The position numbers were made by a program, and so were the translations under genes. 64,000 nt of DNA. It comes from CADEDH01 sp047971245 (lineage in GTDB: Bacteria > Actinomycetota > Acidimicrobiia > Acidimicrobiales > SZUA-35). Below the pieces are notes generated by a model, which ran no database searches, had not been told where the DNA came from, and worked only from the letters and a program-made list of their open reading frames with translations. Positions 7,834-17,178 of this stretch are shown here, piece after piece. The stretch is from assembly GCA_047971245.1 (NCBI GenBank), contig JBKDZN010000057.1, forward strand, positions 9,193 through 73,192, in the 5' to 3' direction. Numbering within the stretch: position 1 is the stretch's first letter; the number at the start of each line of letters is the position of its first letter.

Positions 7834-9188
7834 CCGTCGACCGTGACGCTGCTGACCCCGGCGTGCAGGCCGGAGAGAGCCCCGACACGCCGGGACGTCG
7901 TGGCCGGGTAGGTGATGGTCTTGGCCGGGGACGACGCCGATCCCGCGGGATCGGCCTGGCCCTGCTGGCTTCGCTGACCGCCCTGGTGGTGGCCGGCTGT
8001 GCCGAGGACAAGCCGCTCAACACCTTCGAGCCCCGCGGCCCCAAGGCCGAACAGATCGACTCACTGATGATGCCCATCTGGGGCATCATGGGTGTCGTCT
8101 TCGTGCTCGTCATCGGCGGCACGATCTGGCTGGCCCTGCGCAACCGGGTCAACCCGGACACCTACGACCCCGATGATCTCCCGGCCCAGACGCACGGCAA
8201 CTTCCGGTTGGAGATCGCCTGGACGATCGCCCCGGCCCTGGTACTGGCCCTCATCTCCATCCCCGTGGTGGCCAACATCTGGTCCTTGGAGAAGAAGGGC
8301 GACGGCGTCGAGGTGATGGTCATCGGCCAGCAGTGGTGGTGGGAATACCGCTACGACGTGGACGGTGACGGCTTCTTCGTCGACGCCAACGGCGACGGTG
8401 TGGTCGACGAGGCCGACCAGGAGCTGCCGCTGAACATCGCCCTCGACCGTGACGATGTCGTCACCGCCAACGAGCTGGTCATCCCGGCCGGCGAACAGGT
8501 CGATCTGGTCCTCACCTCCCGGGACGTCATCCACTCCTTCTGGATCCCCCGGCTGAACGGCAAGCGCGACACCGTTCCCGGTCGTTGGCACACCTGGGCG
8601 CTCCAGGCCGACGAGCCCGGCAAGTTCACCGGCTGGTGCACCGAGTTCTGCGGGATGTCCCACGCCCGGATGCGGATGTCGACCATCGCCCTGCCCCGGG
8701 CCGACTTCGACCAGTGGCTGGCCAATCAGGCCACCCCGGCCGAGGTTCCCACCGAGACCGAAGCTGCAGCCGGCTACGAACTGTTCCAGAATCAGTGCAT
8801 GAGCTGCCACGTGATCAACGACGGCAACCTCGACTACGGCGAGAACTTCGAGGCCGCCCTCACGGCCGGCGGGGCTCCCAACCTGACCCACTTCGCCACC
8901 CGCACGGTGTTTGCGGGCGCGACGCTGCCGGTGTACCTCGGCCCGGGCACCGACCCCAACGACGATGCGTTCAACGTCGAGAACTATCTCGATCTGTCCG
9001 CCCTCGCCGCTGACGCCGACAGCCCCGACGACTACCGGCTGAACCGGCCCCTGCTCAAGCAGTGGGTCAGTGACGCCTCCCAGCTGAAGGACATGTCGCC
9101 CGACGACGGGCGGGGCATGCTGCCGTTCCCTCAGCTGACCGACGAGCAACTCAACCAGATCGTCGCCTATCTGGCGACGCTCGATTAG
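7830..9188 (+). CDS. ctaC: Cytochrome c oxidase subunit II fused to cytochrome c
   Basis: A 452-residue lipoprotein-like subunit that takes electrons from cytochrome c to CuA. A basic N-terminus and lipobox (VVAGC57) are followed by two membrane helices (about 84-103 and 130-150). The CuA ligands are His235, Cys270, Glu272, Cys274, His278 and Met281 (GWCTEFCGMSHARM). A C-terminal class I cytochrome c has CMSCH at 323-327. Unusually, residues 176-196 insert two overlapping EF-hand-like loops (DVDGDGFF and DANGDGVVDEAD) between strands of the CuA domain. The GTG at 7830 has AAGGAGG upstream and overlaps the previous stop. The longer open frame upstream is a shadow. Confidence 0.95.
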   Translation: MTVDRDAADPGVQAGESPDTPGRRGRVGDGLGRGRRRSRGIGLALLASLTALVVAGCAEDKPLNTFEPRGPKAEQIDSLMMPIWGIMGVVFVLVIGGTIWLALRNRVNPDTYDPDDLPAQTHGNFRLEIAWTIAPALVLALISIPVVANIWSLEKKGDGVEVMVIGQQWWWEYRYDVDGDGFFVDANGDGVVDEADQELPLNIALDRDDVVTANELVIPAGEQVDLVLTSRDVIHSFWIPRLNGKRDTVPGRWHTWALQADEPGKFTGWCTEFCGMSHARMRMSTIALPRADFDQWLANQATPAEVPTETEAAAGYELFQNQCMSCHVINDGNLDYGENFEAALTAGGAPNLTHFATRTVFAGATLPVYLGPGTDPNDDAFNVENYLDLSALAADADSPDDYRLNRPLLKQWVSDASQLKDMSPDDGRGMLPFPQLTDEQLNQIVAYLATLD

Positions 9189-9201
9189 GAGCCGGATTCC
9201 C

Positions 9202-11196
9202 ATGGCGATCACAGAAAAACCTCTGGCGCTACCGACCGGCGCTCCCCGCAAGGAGCTCGACGAGAAACCTCTGGGCAGCCTCACCAGGCCCCGGCACGCC
9301 AAGGGTCTGGTTGATTGGCTGACCACGGTCGATCACAAGAAGATCGGGATCATGTACGGCGCGGCCGCCATGTTCTTCCTGGTCATCGGCGGTGTCGCCG
9401 CCCTGCTGATCCGGATCCAGCTGGCGGTGCCCAACAACACCTTCCTGTCGGGTGAGGCCTACAACCGGGTCTACACCATGCACGGCACGATCATGATCTT
9501 CCTGGTCGTGATGCCCATCGGGTCCGCGTTCGCCAACTATCTGTTGCCGATCCATGTGGGAGCCAGAGACGTGGCCTTCCCCCGGATCAACGCCTTCAGT
9601 TTCTGGGTGTACTTCTTCGGGGGGCTGATGCTGAACACCAGCTGGTTCCTCGGGGGCGGCCCCGACGGTGGCTGGTTCAACTATGCCCCCAACAACGGGG
9701 TCGCCTTCTCGCCAAGCCACGGCATCGACTTCTGGAACATCGGCCTGCTGATCGTCGGTTTCGGCTCCCTCACCGGGGCCATCAACCTGATCACCACGGT
9801 GCTCAACATGCGAGCGCCCGGTATGAGCCTGATGAAGATGCCGGTGTACGTGTGGATGACCCTCGTCACCCAGTTCCTGCTGCTGTTCGCCATCCCGGTG
9901 CTCACCGTCGCCCAGCTGCTGCTGATGTTCGACCGTCTCTTCGGCGGCAACTTCTTCAATGTCGCTCAGGGGGCAGATCCGCTGCTCTGGCAGCACCTGT
10001 TCTGGATCTTCGGTCACCCCGAGGTGTACCTGATGATCCTGCCGGCGTTCGGCATCGTCTCGGAGGTCATCCCCACCTTCGCCCGCAAGCCGATCTTCGG
10101 CTACCCGTTCATGGTCTTCTCCGGTGTGGCGATCGGCTTCATGGGCTTCGGTGTGTGGGCGCACCACATGTTCGTGTCGGGGATGGGTCCGGCGTCGGTG
10201 ACCGCGTTCAGCCTTGCCACCATGTTCATCGCCGAGCCCACCGGTGTGAAGATCCTCAACTGGATGGCCACCCTGTGGGGCGGCACGCTGATTCTCAACA
10301 CGGCCATGGTGTTCGCCATCGGTCTGGTCACCCAGTTCACCGTCGGCGGGTTGTCGGGCGTGTCGCACGCCGTGGCCCCGTCCGACACCCAGCAGACCGA
10401 CACCTACTACATCGTGGCCCACTTCCACTATGTGCTGTTCGGCGGCGCCCTGTTCGGCTTCATGGCCGGCTTCTACTACTGGTGGCCGAAGGTCTTCGGC
10501 TACAAGCTCAACGAGCGGATGGGTAAGTGGAACTTCTGGCTGATGGTCATCGGCTTCAACCTGACCTTCGGCCCGATGCACATCCTCGGCCTCCAGGGCA
10601 TGCCCCGACGGATGCAGACCTACGACGCCTCGATGGGCTTCAACCTGTGGAACATGGTGGCCACCATCGGGTCGTTCATCCTCGGTGTCGGCACCCTGCT
10701 GCTGCTGGTCAACGCCTTCTTCTCCTTCCGCCGCTGGTCGGCGGCCGGTCGGCCCAATGTCGGCCCGGATCCGTGGGACGGGCGGACCCTGGAGTGGTCG
10801 ATCCAGTCGCCGACCCCGGAGCACAACTTCGACTACGACCCCCAGGTCGAACACGTCGACGACTTCTGGCACCGCAAGTACATCGAGGACGACGACCACA
10901 CGATCCGTCGGGTGGCCACCGGCGAGGAACTCGCCCAGCCGGGCAACGGCGAAGGTGTGCACCTGCCGGCGCCGTCCTACTGGCCGATCGTGCTGGCCGG
11001 CGGCCTGCCCATCGTGGGCTACGGGTTGATCTTCAACCTGTGGCTCACCGTTCCCGGCGGGCTCATCGTCCTGCTGGCCCTGTTCGGCTGGGCGCTGGAA
11101 CCGGCCGACGACCTCGACCATCCCGGTCACGACGATCACCACGACGGCGACCCGTCGCCGGGTGATGACCACGATCCCGAATTGGAGACTGTCTGA
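9202..11196 (+). CDS. ctaD: Cytochrome c oxidase subunit I (aa3 type)
   Basis: A 664-residue catalytic subunit that reduces O2 at the heme a3-CuB centre and pumps protons. All ligands are present: His in YTMHGTIMIFL (heme a), HPEVY with the cross-linked Tyr, HH in VWAHHMFV, and AHFHYVLFGG (hemes a3 and a). The K-channel and exit motifs look standard. The C-terminus continues into an extra helix pair and a His/Asp-rich tail, as in actinobacterial fusions of subunit I with a short subunit IV-like tail. AGGAG precedes the ATG at 9202. The stop overlaps the ctaE start (ATGA). Confidence 0.98.
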   Translation: MAITEKPLALPTGAPRKELDEKPLGSLTRPRHAKGLVDWLTTVDHKKIGIMYGAAAMFFLVIGGVAALLIRIQLAVPNNTFLSGEAYNRVYTMHGTIMIFLVVMPIGSAFANYLLPIHVGARDVAFPRINAFSFWVYFFGGLMLNTSWFLGGGPDGGWFNYAPNNGVAFSPSHGIDFWNIGLLIVGFGSLTGAINLITTVLNMRAPGMSLMKMPVYVWMTLVTQFLLLFAIPVLTVAQLLLMFDRLFGGNFFNVAQGADPLLWQHLFWIFGHPEVYLMILPAFGIVSEVIPTFARKPIFGYPFMVFSGVAIGFMGFGVWAHHMFVSGMGPASVTAFSLATMFIAEPTGVKILNWMATLWGGTLILNTAMVFAIGLVTQFTVGGLSGVSHAVAPSDTQQTDTYYIVAHFHYVLFGGALFGFMAGFYYWWPKVFGYKLNERMGKWNFWLMVIGFNLTFGPMHILGLQGMPRRMQTYDASMGFNLWNMVATIGSFILGVGTLLLLVNAFFSFRRWSAAGRPNVGPDPWDGRTLEWSIQSPTPEHNFDYDPQVEHVDDFWHRKYIEDDDHTIRRVATGEELAQPGNGEGVHLPAPSYWPIVLAGGLPIVGYGLIFNLWLTVPGGLIVLLALFGWALEPADDLDHPGHDDHHDGDPSPGDDHDPELETV

Positions 11197-11885
11197 TGAC
11201 CGTCGCCGCTGATCCCGTCGCCGAACACGCCGGCGCCGAGGAACACGAGGCCCACCGCACCAGTCTCGGCCTGTCCAACATGAAGTTGGCGATGTGGCTG
11301 TTCCTGGGCTCGGAGTGCCTCCTGTTCGGGGCGCTCATCTCCACCTACCTGCTGTCCCGGGCCAATTTCGTGACCGAGCTGTTGGCGGGCAACCCGACGG
11401 TCATCGCCACCCTGCCCGAGGCACTGGTCCAGGAGTTCGTGGCCGAAGGGTCGGTCCAACCGATCTTCGACATCCCGTTCACCTCGGTCAGCTCGTTCAT
11501 CCTGCTGATGAGTTCACTGACCATGGTGCTGGCCCACAGCGCCACCGTGGACGGCAACACCCGGAACGCAAAGGTGTGGTTGGCTGCCACCGCCCTGCTC
11601 GGCTCGACGTTCATCGCCGGGCAGGTCTACGAGTTCACGGTGTTCTACCGGGAAGGCCTGACCTACACCGGCAACCTGTTCGGTACCGCGTTCTTCACCC
11701 TCACCGGATTCCACGGTGTGCACGTCACCGGCGGCATCCTGATGCTGTTGTCGCTGCTCGTCATGGCCATCCGAGGCCGCCTCGGTCCCGACCGGGCCGA
11801 GACGGTCGAGATCGTCGGGCTGTACTGGCACTTCGTCGATATCGTCTGGGTGCTCATCTTCACCATCGTCTACCTGATCCCGTGA
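11196..11885 (+). CDS. ctaE: Cytochrome c oxidase subunit III
   Basis: A 229-residue membrane subunit that stabilises the oxidase core. Clear family segments are KLAMWLFLGSECLLFGALI, LTGFHGVHVTGG and the C-terminal VGLYWHFVDIVWVLIFTIVY. Its start overlaps the ctaD stop by one base, so translation is coupled. It provides the internal reference for the divergent subunit III-like protein at 6386-7015. Confidence 0.97.
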   Translation: MTVAADPVAEHAGAEEHEAHRTSLGLSNMKLAMWLFLGSECLLFGALISTYLLSRANFVTELLAGNPTVIATLPEALVQEFVAEGSVQPIFDIPFTSVSSFILLMSSLTMVLAHSATVDGNTRNAKVWLAATALLGSTFIAGQVYEFTVFYREGLTYTGNLFGTAFFTLTGFHGVHVTGGILMLLSLLVMAIRGRLGPDRAETVEIVGLYWHFVDIVWVLIFTIVYLIP

Positions 11886-11895
11886 GGTCCCTGTC

Positions 11896-12240
11896 ATGAC
11901 CGACGCCAGCACCGAGGTCCTCCACGACGCCGACGCTCACGGCGAGGATCACAGCCACCCCACCGAGATCCAGTACTGGATGGTGTTCGTCTCCCTGGTC
12001 ATCCTCACCGCCGTCGAGGTGGCGTGGTCCTACCTGGGGCTTGAAGGACCGGCCCTGGTGATCCCGCTGGTGATCATGATGGTGGTCAAGTTCATCCTCG
12101 TGGCCGGGGCGTTCATGCACCTCTACTTCGACATGAAGATCATCAACGGTCGCTTTTTCACCTGGGCGTTCCTCGGGGCATTGGTTCTGGCCCTCGCGGT
12201 CTACATCGGTGTGGCGGCCACGTTCGAGTTCCAGGTGTAA
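11896..12240 (+). CDS. Cytochrome c oxidase subunit IV-type protein (COX4/CyoD-like)
   Basis: A 114-residue, three-helix protein with a His/Asp-rich N-terminus (HDADAHGEDHSHP) and the small-subunit pattern YWMVFVSLVILTAVEVAWSYL, then KFILVAGAFMHLYFDMK, which matches prokaryotic oxidase subunit IV. It begins 10 bp after ctaE. The His-rich tail could bind metal, although its role is probably structural. Confidence 0.88.
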   Translation: MTDASTEVLHDADAHGEDHSHPTEIQYWMVFVSLVILTAVEVAWSYLGLEGPALVIPLVIMMVVKFILVAGAFMHLYFDMKIINGRFFTWAFLGALVLALAVYIGVAATFEFQV

Positions 12241-12245
12241 CGATC

Positions 12246-13214
12246 ATGCTCATCGCCCTCGCCACCGCAGAGTCGACCGCCGATTCGGTGAGCCTGGGCG
12301 ACATCGGGTGGAACGCCCACCCCGAGGTGTGGACCCTGATCATCGGGATCATCGCCCTGGGCTGGTGGGTATTCCGGGTGCTCCAACCCAAGGCGGTGGC
12401 CGCCGGATACCCACCGATCAGCCGGCGCCAGGTCGCCTGGTTCGTGGCGGCCACAGTCAGCATGTGGGTGGCCTCCGACTGGCCGGTCCACGACGTGGCC
12501 GAGCAGTACCTGTACTTCGTCCACATGTTCCAGCACATGTTCATCTCGATGCTGGTACCGGCCATGTTCCTGCTGTCGATGCCGATGTGGCTGTTCGACC
12601 TCGTCATCCCCGAGGGAACCACGGCCCGGCGGGTGTTGCGCTACGCCTCCCGCCCGCTGGTGGCCGGGATCGTGTTCAACGTGTTGACCATGGTCCTGCA
12701 CTGGAGCCTGCTGGTCACCCTGTCAGCCGAGAACGGCGCCCTGCACTACGGCCTGCATCTGATGATCTTCATCTCCGGCCTGCTGATGTGGATGCCGGTG
12801 GTCGGCCCGGTGCGGGAATGGCGGCTCCAGCCCCTGGCCCAGTGCTTCTACCTGTTCGGGATGTCCATCGTGCCCACGGTGCCCGGTGGCTGGCTCGTGT
12901 TCGCCGAAGACGTGGTGTACCGCTCCTACGACGTACCCCAACGGCTGTGGGGGGTCGACGTGCTCGCCGACCAGCAGATGGCCGGCGTGGTCATGAAGAT
13001 CGTGGGTGGCTTCGTCCTGTGGGCCATCATCGTGATTATCTTCGGCCGATGGGCGTCGACCGAGGTGGGCAAGGACCTCGACGCGGTGCGATCCCGGGAT
13101 CGGGCCCGGACCGATCGGGAGCTCACCGCCCTGGCCGAGGACGAGCCGTTGACGGTGAACGACATCTCGGCCCGGTTCGCCGAATCGGATGCACCCGAGG
13201 AGCGGGTGCCCTGA
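12246..13214 (+). CDS. CtaG-type cytochrome c oxidase assembly factor (caa3_CtaG family)
   Basis: A 322-residue protein with about seven membrane helices. The motifs VASDWPVHDVAEQYLYFVHMFQHM and the paired HWS/HLMIF histidines are those of the caa3_CtaG family, thought to help CuB insertion in oxidase assembly. It starts 5 bp after the subunit IV gene, ends the oxidase operon and has an acidic cytoplasmic tail of about 55 residues. Confidence 0.88.
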   Translation: MLIALATAESTADSVSLGDIGWNAHPEVWTLIIGIIALGWWVFRVLQPKAVAAGYPPISRRQVAWFVAATVSMWVASDWPVHDVAEQYLYFVHMFQHMFISMLVPAMFLLSMPMWLFDLVIPEGTTARRVLRYASRPLVAGIVFNVLTMVLHWSLLVTLSAENGALHYGLHLMIFISGLLMWMPVVGPVREWRLQPLAQCFYLFGMSIVPTVPGGWLVFAEDVVYRSYDVPQRLWGVDVLADQQMAGVVMKIVGGFVLWAIIVIIFGRWASTEVGKDLDAVRSRDRARTDRELTALAEDEPLTVNDISARFAESDAPEERVP

Positions 13215-13268
13215 CCGCACCGGATCGCAGCGCCCGACCCTGACACCCGGACCCGACGGGGTGAACCC

Positions 13269-13895
13269 ATGACCGATCTGGCCGCGATGCGCCAGGAATA
13301 CGAGACGGCGGGCCTCGACCAGGTCGACGACGACCCGGTGACCCAGTTCGAACACTGGTTGGACGACGCCGTCCGAGCCGAACTGCCCGAGCCCAACGCC
13401 ATGGTGCTGTCCACCGTGGATGAGGCCGGCCAGCCGTGGAGCCGGTACGTCCTCCTCAAGGGCGTCGGGCCGGATGGGTTCGACTTCTACAGCAACGAGC
13501 GGAGCAACAAGGGCCGGCACCTGGCCGGCAATCCCCACGCCGCCGCCACGGTGGGCTGGCTCGGGCTGCACCGCCAGGTCAACCTGGCCGGTCCCGTGGT
13601 CCGGGTGCCCGCCGACGCCGCCGACGCCTACTGGGCGTCACGACCCCGGGGGGCGCGGGTGGCCGCCACCGCCTCGAACCAGAGCCACCCGCTGACCGAT
13701 CGGGCCGAACTGATGGCCATCGTGACCGAGATCGACGCGGCCGGTGACGACCTGCCCCGCCCCGGCCACTGGGGCGGCTGGCGGATCGTTCCCCACACCA
13801 TCGAGTTCTGGCAGGGCCGCCCCAACCGGCTGCACGACCGGCTGCGGTACACCCGGACCGACGACCGGTGGGTGATCCGCCGCCTCGCCCCCTGA
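13269..13895 (+). CDS. pdxH: Pyridoxamine 5'-phosphate oxidase
   Basis: A 208-residue FMN enzyme that oxidises pyridoxamine or pyridoxine 5'-phosphate to pyridoxal 5'-phosphate. Signatures are MVLSTVDEAGQPWSRYVLLKG, FYSNERSNKGRHLAGNPHAA, QSHPL, the FWQGRPNRLHDRLRY segment and the usual C-terminal RRLAP. It starts 54 bp after the oxidase operon and converges on the LLM oxidoreductase gene with only 7 bp between the stops. Confidence 0.95.
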   Translation: MTDLAAMRQEYETAGLDQVDDDPVTQFEHWLDDAVRAELPEPNAMVLSTVDEAGQPWSRYVLLKGVGPDGFDFYSNERSNKGRHLAGNPHAAATVGWLGLHRQVNLAGPVVRVPADAADAYWASRPRGARVAATASNQSHPLTDRAELMAIVTEIDAAGDDLPRPGHWGGWRIVPHTIEFWQGRPNRLHDRLRYTRTDDRWVIRRLAP

Positions 13896-13902
13896 GCGGG
13901 TA

Positions 13903-14844
13903 TCAGTTGAGTGCGGCCGCGGCCGGGATCAGCGCCGCGCCCGCCTCCAGGACCTGATCCAGATCGGTCAGGTCGAGCACCTGGAGGTAGGCCCGGGTGC
14001 AGCCCAGTTCGGCGTAGGCGGCCAGTTTCGCCACCACCTCGTCCACCGTGCCCGCCGCCCCGTTGGCGCGCAGCTCGGCCGGCTCCCGCCCGATGGCGGC
14101 CGCCCGCCGGTTCATCGTCGCCTCGTCGGCCCCCAGGCAGAGCACCAGGGCCACGGAGTAGACCAGGTCGTCCGGGGCCCGGCCCGCGTCGGTGCAGGCC
14201 TGTCGGATCCGGGCCATGGCGGCCGCGGTGTCGTCCACATCGGCGAACGGCAGGTTGTACTCCGCGGCGAAGCGGGCGACGAGGGCGGGTGTCCGGTTCG
14301 GCCCGCGGCCCCCGATGATGATCGGCGGACCCGGCCGCTGGGTCGGCTTGGGCAGGGCGGGCGACTGGTGGAACCGGTGGAAGCGGCCCTCATGGGTGAA
14401 GGTCTCGCCGTCCGGGGTGGCCCACAGGCCAGTCATCTGCTCCAGGTACTCCTCCATCAGATCGAAGCGGGTACCGAGCGGCGGGAACTCGAGGCCGTAC
14501 CGATCGTGCTCCTCGCCGTACCAGCCGGTCCCGAAACCGAAGTCGACCCGCCCCCCGCTCATGGCGTCGACCTGGGCCACCATGATGGCCAGCGGGCCCG
14601 GACGGTCGAAGGTGGCCGGACTGACCAGGGTGCCCAACCGGATGGTCGAGGTGTCACGGGCCAGACCGGCCAGGGTCACCCAGGCGTGCGTCGGTCCGGG
14701 CAGGCCGCTCACCTCGCCCATCTTGAGGTAGTGGTCCGACCGGAAGAAGCCGTCGAATCCGGCGGTCTCGGCCGTGGACGCCACCGCCAGGAGCTGTTCG
14801 TAGGAGGCGCCCTGCTGGGGTTCGGTGAAGATACGGAGCTGCAT
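13903..14844 (-). CDS. LLM-class (F420/flavin) oxidoreductase
   Basis: A 313-residue luciferase-like TIM-barrel protein. Family markers are FFRSDHYLKMG, IRLGTLVSP, DAMSGGRVDFGFGTGWYGEEH and PIIIGGRGPNRTPALVARFAAEYN. The genus context (mycothiol, many LLM proteins) suggests F420 as cofactor, but the substrate is unknown. On the minus strand TAGTCT (14853-14858) sits 8 nt before the ATG and no ribosome site is seen, so the mRNA is probably leaderless. Confidence 0.9.
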   Translation of the reverse strand: MQLRIFTEPQQGASYEQLLAVASTAETAGFDGFFRSDHYLKMGEVSGLPGPTHAWVTLAGLARDTSTIRLGTLVSPATFDRPGPLAIMVAQVDAMSGGRVDFGFGTGWYGEEHDRYGLEFPPLGTRFDLMEEYLEQMTGLWATPDGETFTHEGRFHRFHQSPALPKPTQRPGPPIIIGGRGPNRTPALVARFAAEYNLPFADVDDTAAAMARIRQACTDAGRAPDDLVYSVALVLCLGADEATMNRRAAAIGREPAELRANGAAGTVDEVVAKLAAYAELGCTRAYLQVLDLTDLDQVLEAGAALIPAAAALN

Positions 14845-14895
14845 GACGGCCGAGACTAGACCCGCGGCGGGTTCGTGGGGTCTTCGGCCGAGGCC

Positions 14896-15540
14896 TCATC
14901 GCGGGTTGGTCGGCCAGGTGGCCGCCGCGGCGGCCAGGCCGTCGATCACCGCCAGCAGATGGGGGAAGTGGGCGGGCGGGAACGGGCCGCCCGGCCAGTA
15001 CCGGGCCAGGGGCGTCAGGCCACGGACCCGGGGCGGCAGTTCCACCTGGACGCCGCCACCCGAGGTGAGGTTGCAGGGGTTGGCCGGATGGACACCCCGC
15101 AACCGTCGAGGGATCCGGTCGAGCTCGTCGACCACCCGGTAGTACGGGAGCGCGTCACGGAGATGGGCGGCCACGTGGGCGGCCATCGGCCGGTTCCCAC
15201 CACCGCACAACAGGGAGGTGAAGTGACCGTGGCGGCCGTAGCCATGGACCGCGATCACATGATCGCAGTGGGCGAGGAAGGCGGCGAAGCGGGGCGCCCG
15301 CCCGGGATCGATACCAGCCGAGGGAATGTGGTGGCGCATACCGTCGGGCTGGGCGACGGTGTAGCACGACGCCCCGGCCCGCCGGGCCGCCTCGGCGGCG
15401 ATGATCTCCGTGGCCCGCTCCAGGTTGCCGCCGTGGAAGGCGCAGATGCCCACCCGTCCCCGGAGCTCGACCGTTTCCACCACGCCCGGTCGGGCCAGCA
15501 GCTCGTCGAACCCGAGCGGTGTCCGGTCCACGTCGGTCAT
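14896..15540 (-). CDS. Poly-gamma-glutamate hydrolase-like zinc peptidase
   Basis: A 214-residue protein with ICAFHGGNLERATEIIA, the HxGxxE zinc pattern of the PghP/YmaC (DUF867) family, then VIAVHGYG for the third ligand and LTSGGGVQVELPPRVR, which matches the family's conserved GGVQLE block. Phage PghP cleaves poly-gamma-glutamate capsules, and chromosomal members are mostly uncharacterised. The ATG at 15540 (MTDVDRTP) is chosen over an upstream extension. It has no signal peptide, so the true substrate is open. Confidence 0.75.
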   Translation of the reverse strand: MTDVDRTPLGFDELLARPGVVETVELRGRVGICAFHGGNLERATEIIAAEAARRAGASCYTVAQPDGMRHHIPSAGIDPGRAPRFAAFLAHCDHVIAVHGYGRHGHFTSLLCGGGNRPMAAHVAAHLRDALPYYRVVDELDRIPRRLRGVHPANPCNLTSGGGVQVELPPRVRGLTPLARYWPGGPFPPAHFPHLLAVIDGLAAAAATWPTNPR

Positions 15541-15622
15541 CCGATTCAGGGTGGCAGCCGGGCCCACACCGGCCCAAGTCGGGGCGTCGACGGGTGGCGG
15601 CGCGAGATCGGGCCGGCGTCGG

Positions 15623-16498
15623 TCAGTGGCCGCTGGGGGCGGGTCGGCGGGGGGCCTGGGCCCGTCGGGCCAATGTCCCGCCGGCCAGCACGGCCAGGTT
15701 GACGGCCAGGAACGTCACGCCGAACATGGTGGCCCGGTCGCTGATCCAGGTGCTCAGCTCGGCCTGCCGGGCCTCGACCCAGGTGATCGGCCCCGGGTTG
15801 ATGACGGCAGGATCGGTCGACCAGTAGCCGTACCAGGCCACGTACACCCCGACGACGATGAGGATCACGGCCGAGATGCGGGTCAGATGGGGAAGCACCT
15901 GCCGGAGGCCCTGAACCACCCCGCGCCGCCCGAACGCCACCGCCAGGGTGACCACGGTGGCGGTGAGACCCATCCCGATGGCGTACGACAGGAAGCCGCC
16001 GAGCCGCTGCCCGAAGCTGTGCCCGGCCGCGGACGTGCCGACGGCCGAGATGAACAGGCTGATCGTGCAGCTCAGCGACGCCACCGCGTACGACACCCCG
16101 AACAGGAACATGCTGGTCAGCGATTGGCTCCGGCCGCCCTTCTCGAGTTTCGGGCCACGGACGTTCGGCTCGTAGCCGAGGCTCATGGCGACGCCCAGGG
16201 CGACGAGGCCGACCCCGAGCAGCAGGGTGATCCATGGCAGCCACGGGGCCACCGTGTTCATCGCTCCCGCCAGCACCACACCGATCAGGCCGAACACGAG
16301 CATGAACCCGGCCGACATGGCCAACGCCACCTTCTGGGCCCGCTGCAACCCGATCAGACGGTTCTCGTGGGGCTGACCAGCCTCGATCCCGAGGAAGAAA
16401 CCCAGATAGGCCGGGAGCATGGCGAACCCGCACGGATTGACCATGGCCACGATGCCGAGCGCCAGGGCTCGGGCGTCGAACAGGTCGCCGACGGTCAC
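15623..16498 (-). CDS. CcdA/DsbD-like thiol-redox membrane protein
   Basis: A 291-residue protein with about six to seven membrane helices. It begins with LALGIVAMVNPCGFAMLPAYLGFFL, the helix with the conserved Cys and Pro of the CcdA family, and has the partner helix FGVSYAVASLSCTISLFI. CcdA relays reducing power from cytoplasmic thioredoxin across the membrane. The GTG at 16498 overlaps the stop of the TlpA-like gene (GTGA), so the two act together, probably in cytochrome c maturation for the oxidase operon. Confidence 0.9.
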   Translation of the reverse strand: MTVGDLFDARALALGIVAMVNPCGFAMLPAYLGFFLGIEAGQPHENRLIGLQRAQKVALAMSAGFMLVFGLIGVVLAGAMNTVAPWLPWITLLLGVGLVALGVAMSLGYEPNVRGPKLEKGGRSQSLTSMFLFGVSYAVASLSCTISLFISAVGTSAAGHSFGQRLGGFLSYAIGMGLTATVVTLAVAFGRRGVVQGLRQVLPHLTRISAVILIVVGVYVAWYGYWSTDPAVINPGPITWVEARQAELSTWISDRATMFGVTFLAVNLAVLAGGTLARRAQAPRRPAPSGH

Positions 16499-17091
16499 GG
16501 TCCGGCCTCGATGTCGAGGTACTCGTCGAGCATCTCGTTCAGGGAATCGGTGGTGACCGCCCCGGTGACGGTGTGAACGATCTCGCCGTCGGCGTCGACG
16601 AGCAGGGTCGAGGGCATCCCGAACAGGCTGAGCGCTTCGAAGATCTCCTGGTCGGGTTGGAACGCCGTGGGGAAGGTGATGTTCCGGGTGGTCACGAAGT
16701 TCAACCACGACTCCTGGTCGATGTCATGGTTGATGCCGATCACCTGGTAGCGGCCATCCGCGGCGTCGGCGGCCGCCTGCAACTCGGGCATCTCGGCCTG
16801 GCAGGGGGCGCACCAGGTGGCCCAGAAGTTCACCACCATCGGGCCCTCCCAGGCGCTCAGGGTGGTGGTGGAGCCGTCCTCCAGGGTGAGCGGCATCTCG
16901 TCGAACGCGGCGATATTGGTGGTGGCGGCGGCCGTGGTGTCGTCGTCGTCCATCAACAGCGGGCCGACGACGAACGCGGCGATGGCGGCCACCCCGGCGA
17001 CCAGTGCGGCCACCACGATCACGCGGGGGAGCAGTGAGGGCCGGAGCTGACGGTCTGGGGCAGGATCGGTCGTTGTTTCGGTGCCGTCCAC
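16495..17091 (-). CDS. Membrane-anchored TlpA/ResA-like thioredoxin
   Basis: A 198-residue protein with one N-terminal anchor helix (about residues 23-47), an acidic linker and a thioredoxin fold with active site WCAPC in VVNFWATWCAPCQAEMPEL and the cis-Pro region FGMPSTLLVDADG. It probably reduces apocytochrome c or other exported thiols using electrons from the CcdA-like partner encoded immediately downstream. Confidence 0.93.
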   Translation of the reverse strand: MDGTETTTDPAPDRQLRPSLLPRVIVVAALVAGVAAIAAFVVGPLLMDDDDTTAAATTNIAAFDEMPLTLEDGSTTTLSAWEGPMVVNFWATWCAPCQAEMPELQAAADAADGRYQVIGINHDIDQESWLNFVTTRNITFPTAFQPDQEIFEALSLFGMPSTLLVDADGEIVHTVTGAVTTDSLNEMLDEYLDIEAGP

Positions 17092-17113
17092 GGTGGCCTC
17101 AACCTACCGCGAA

Positions 17114-17157
17114 GGCCCGTCATTCCCGGGTCGTGACCGATCCGGGAACGACGGGCC
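17114..17157 (-). terminator. Hairpin after whiB
   Basis: An inverted repeat of 16 bp with one wobble pair (17114-17129 with 17142-17157) and a 12-nt loop lies between the whiB stop and the start of the TlpA-like gene. It has no strong U tract. It is probably the whiB terminator. Confidence 0.55.
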
Positions 17158-17178
17158 GCCGGTGATCTCCGGCCGATC

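Noticed and set aside
9229..11172. A 647-codon minus-strand frame opposite ctaD
   Set aside because: Composition is His/Asp/Glu/Val-rich and lacks any family feature. The plus strand encodes a certain cytochrome oxidase subunit.
14896..15540. Creatininase-type amidohydrolase
   Set aside because: The HGGNLE and VHGYG motifs with the GGVQVE block fit the poly-gamma-glutamate hydrolase family better.
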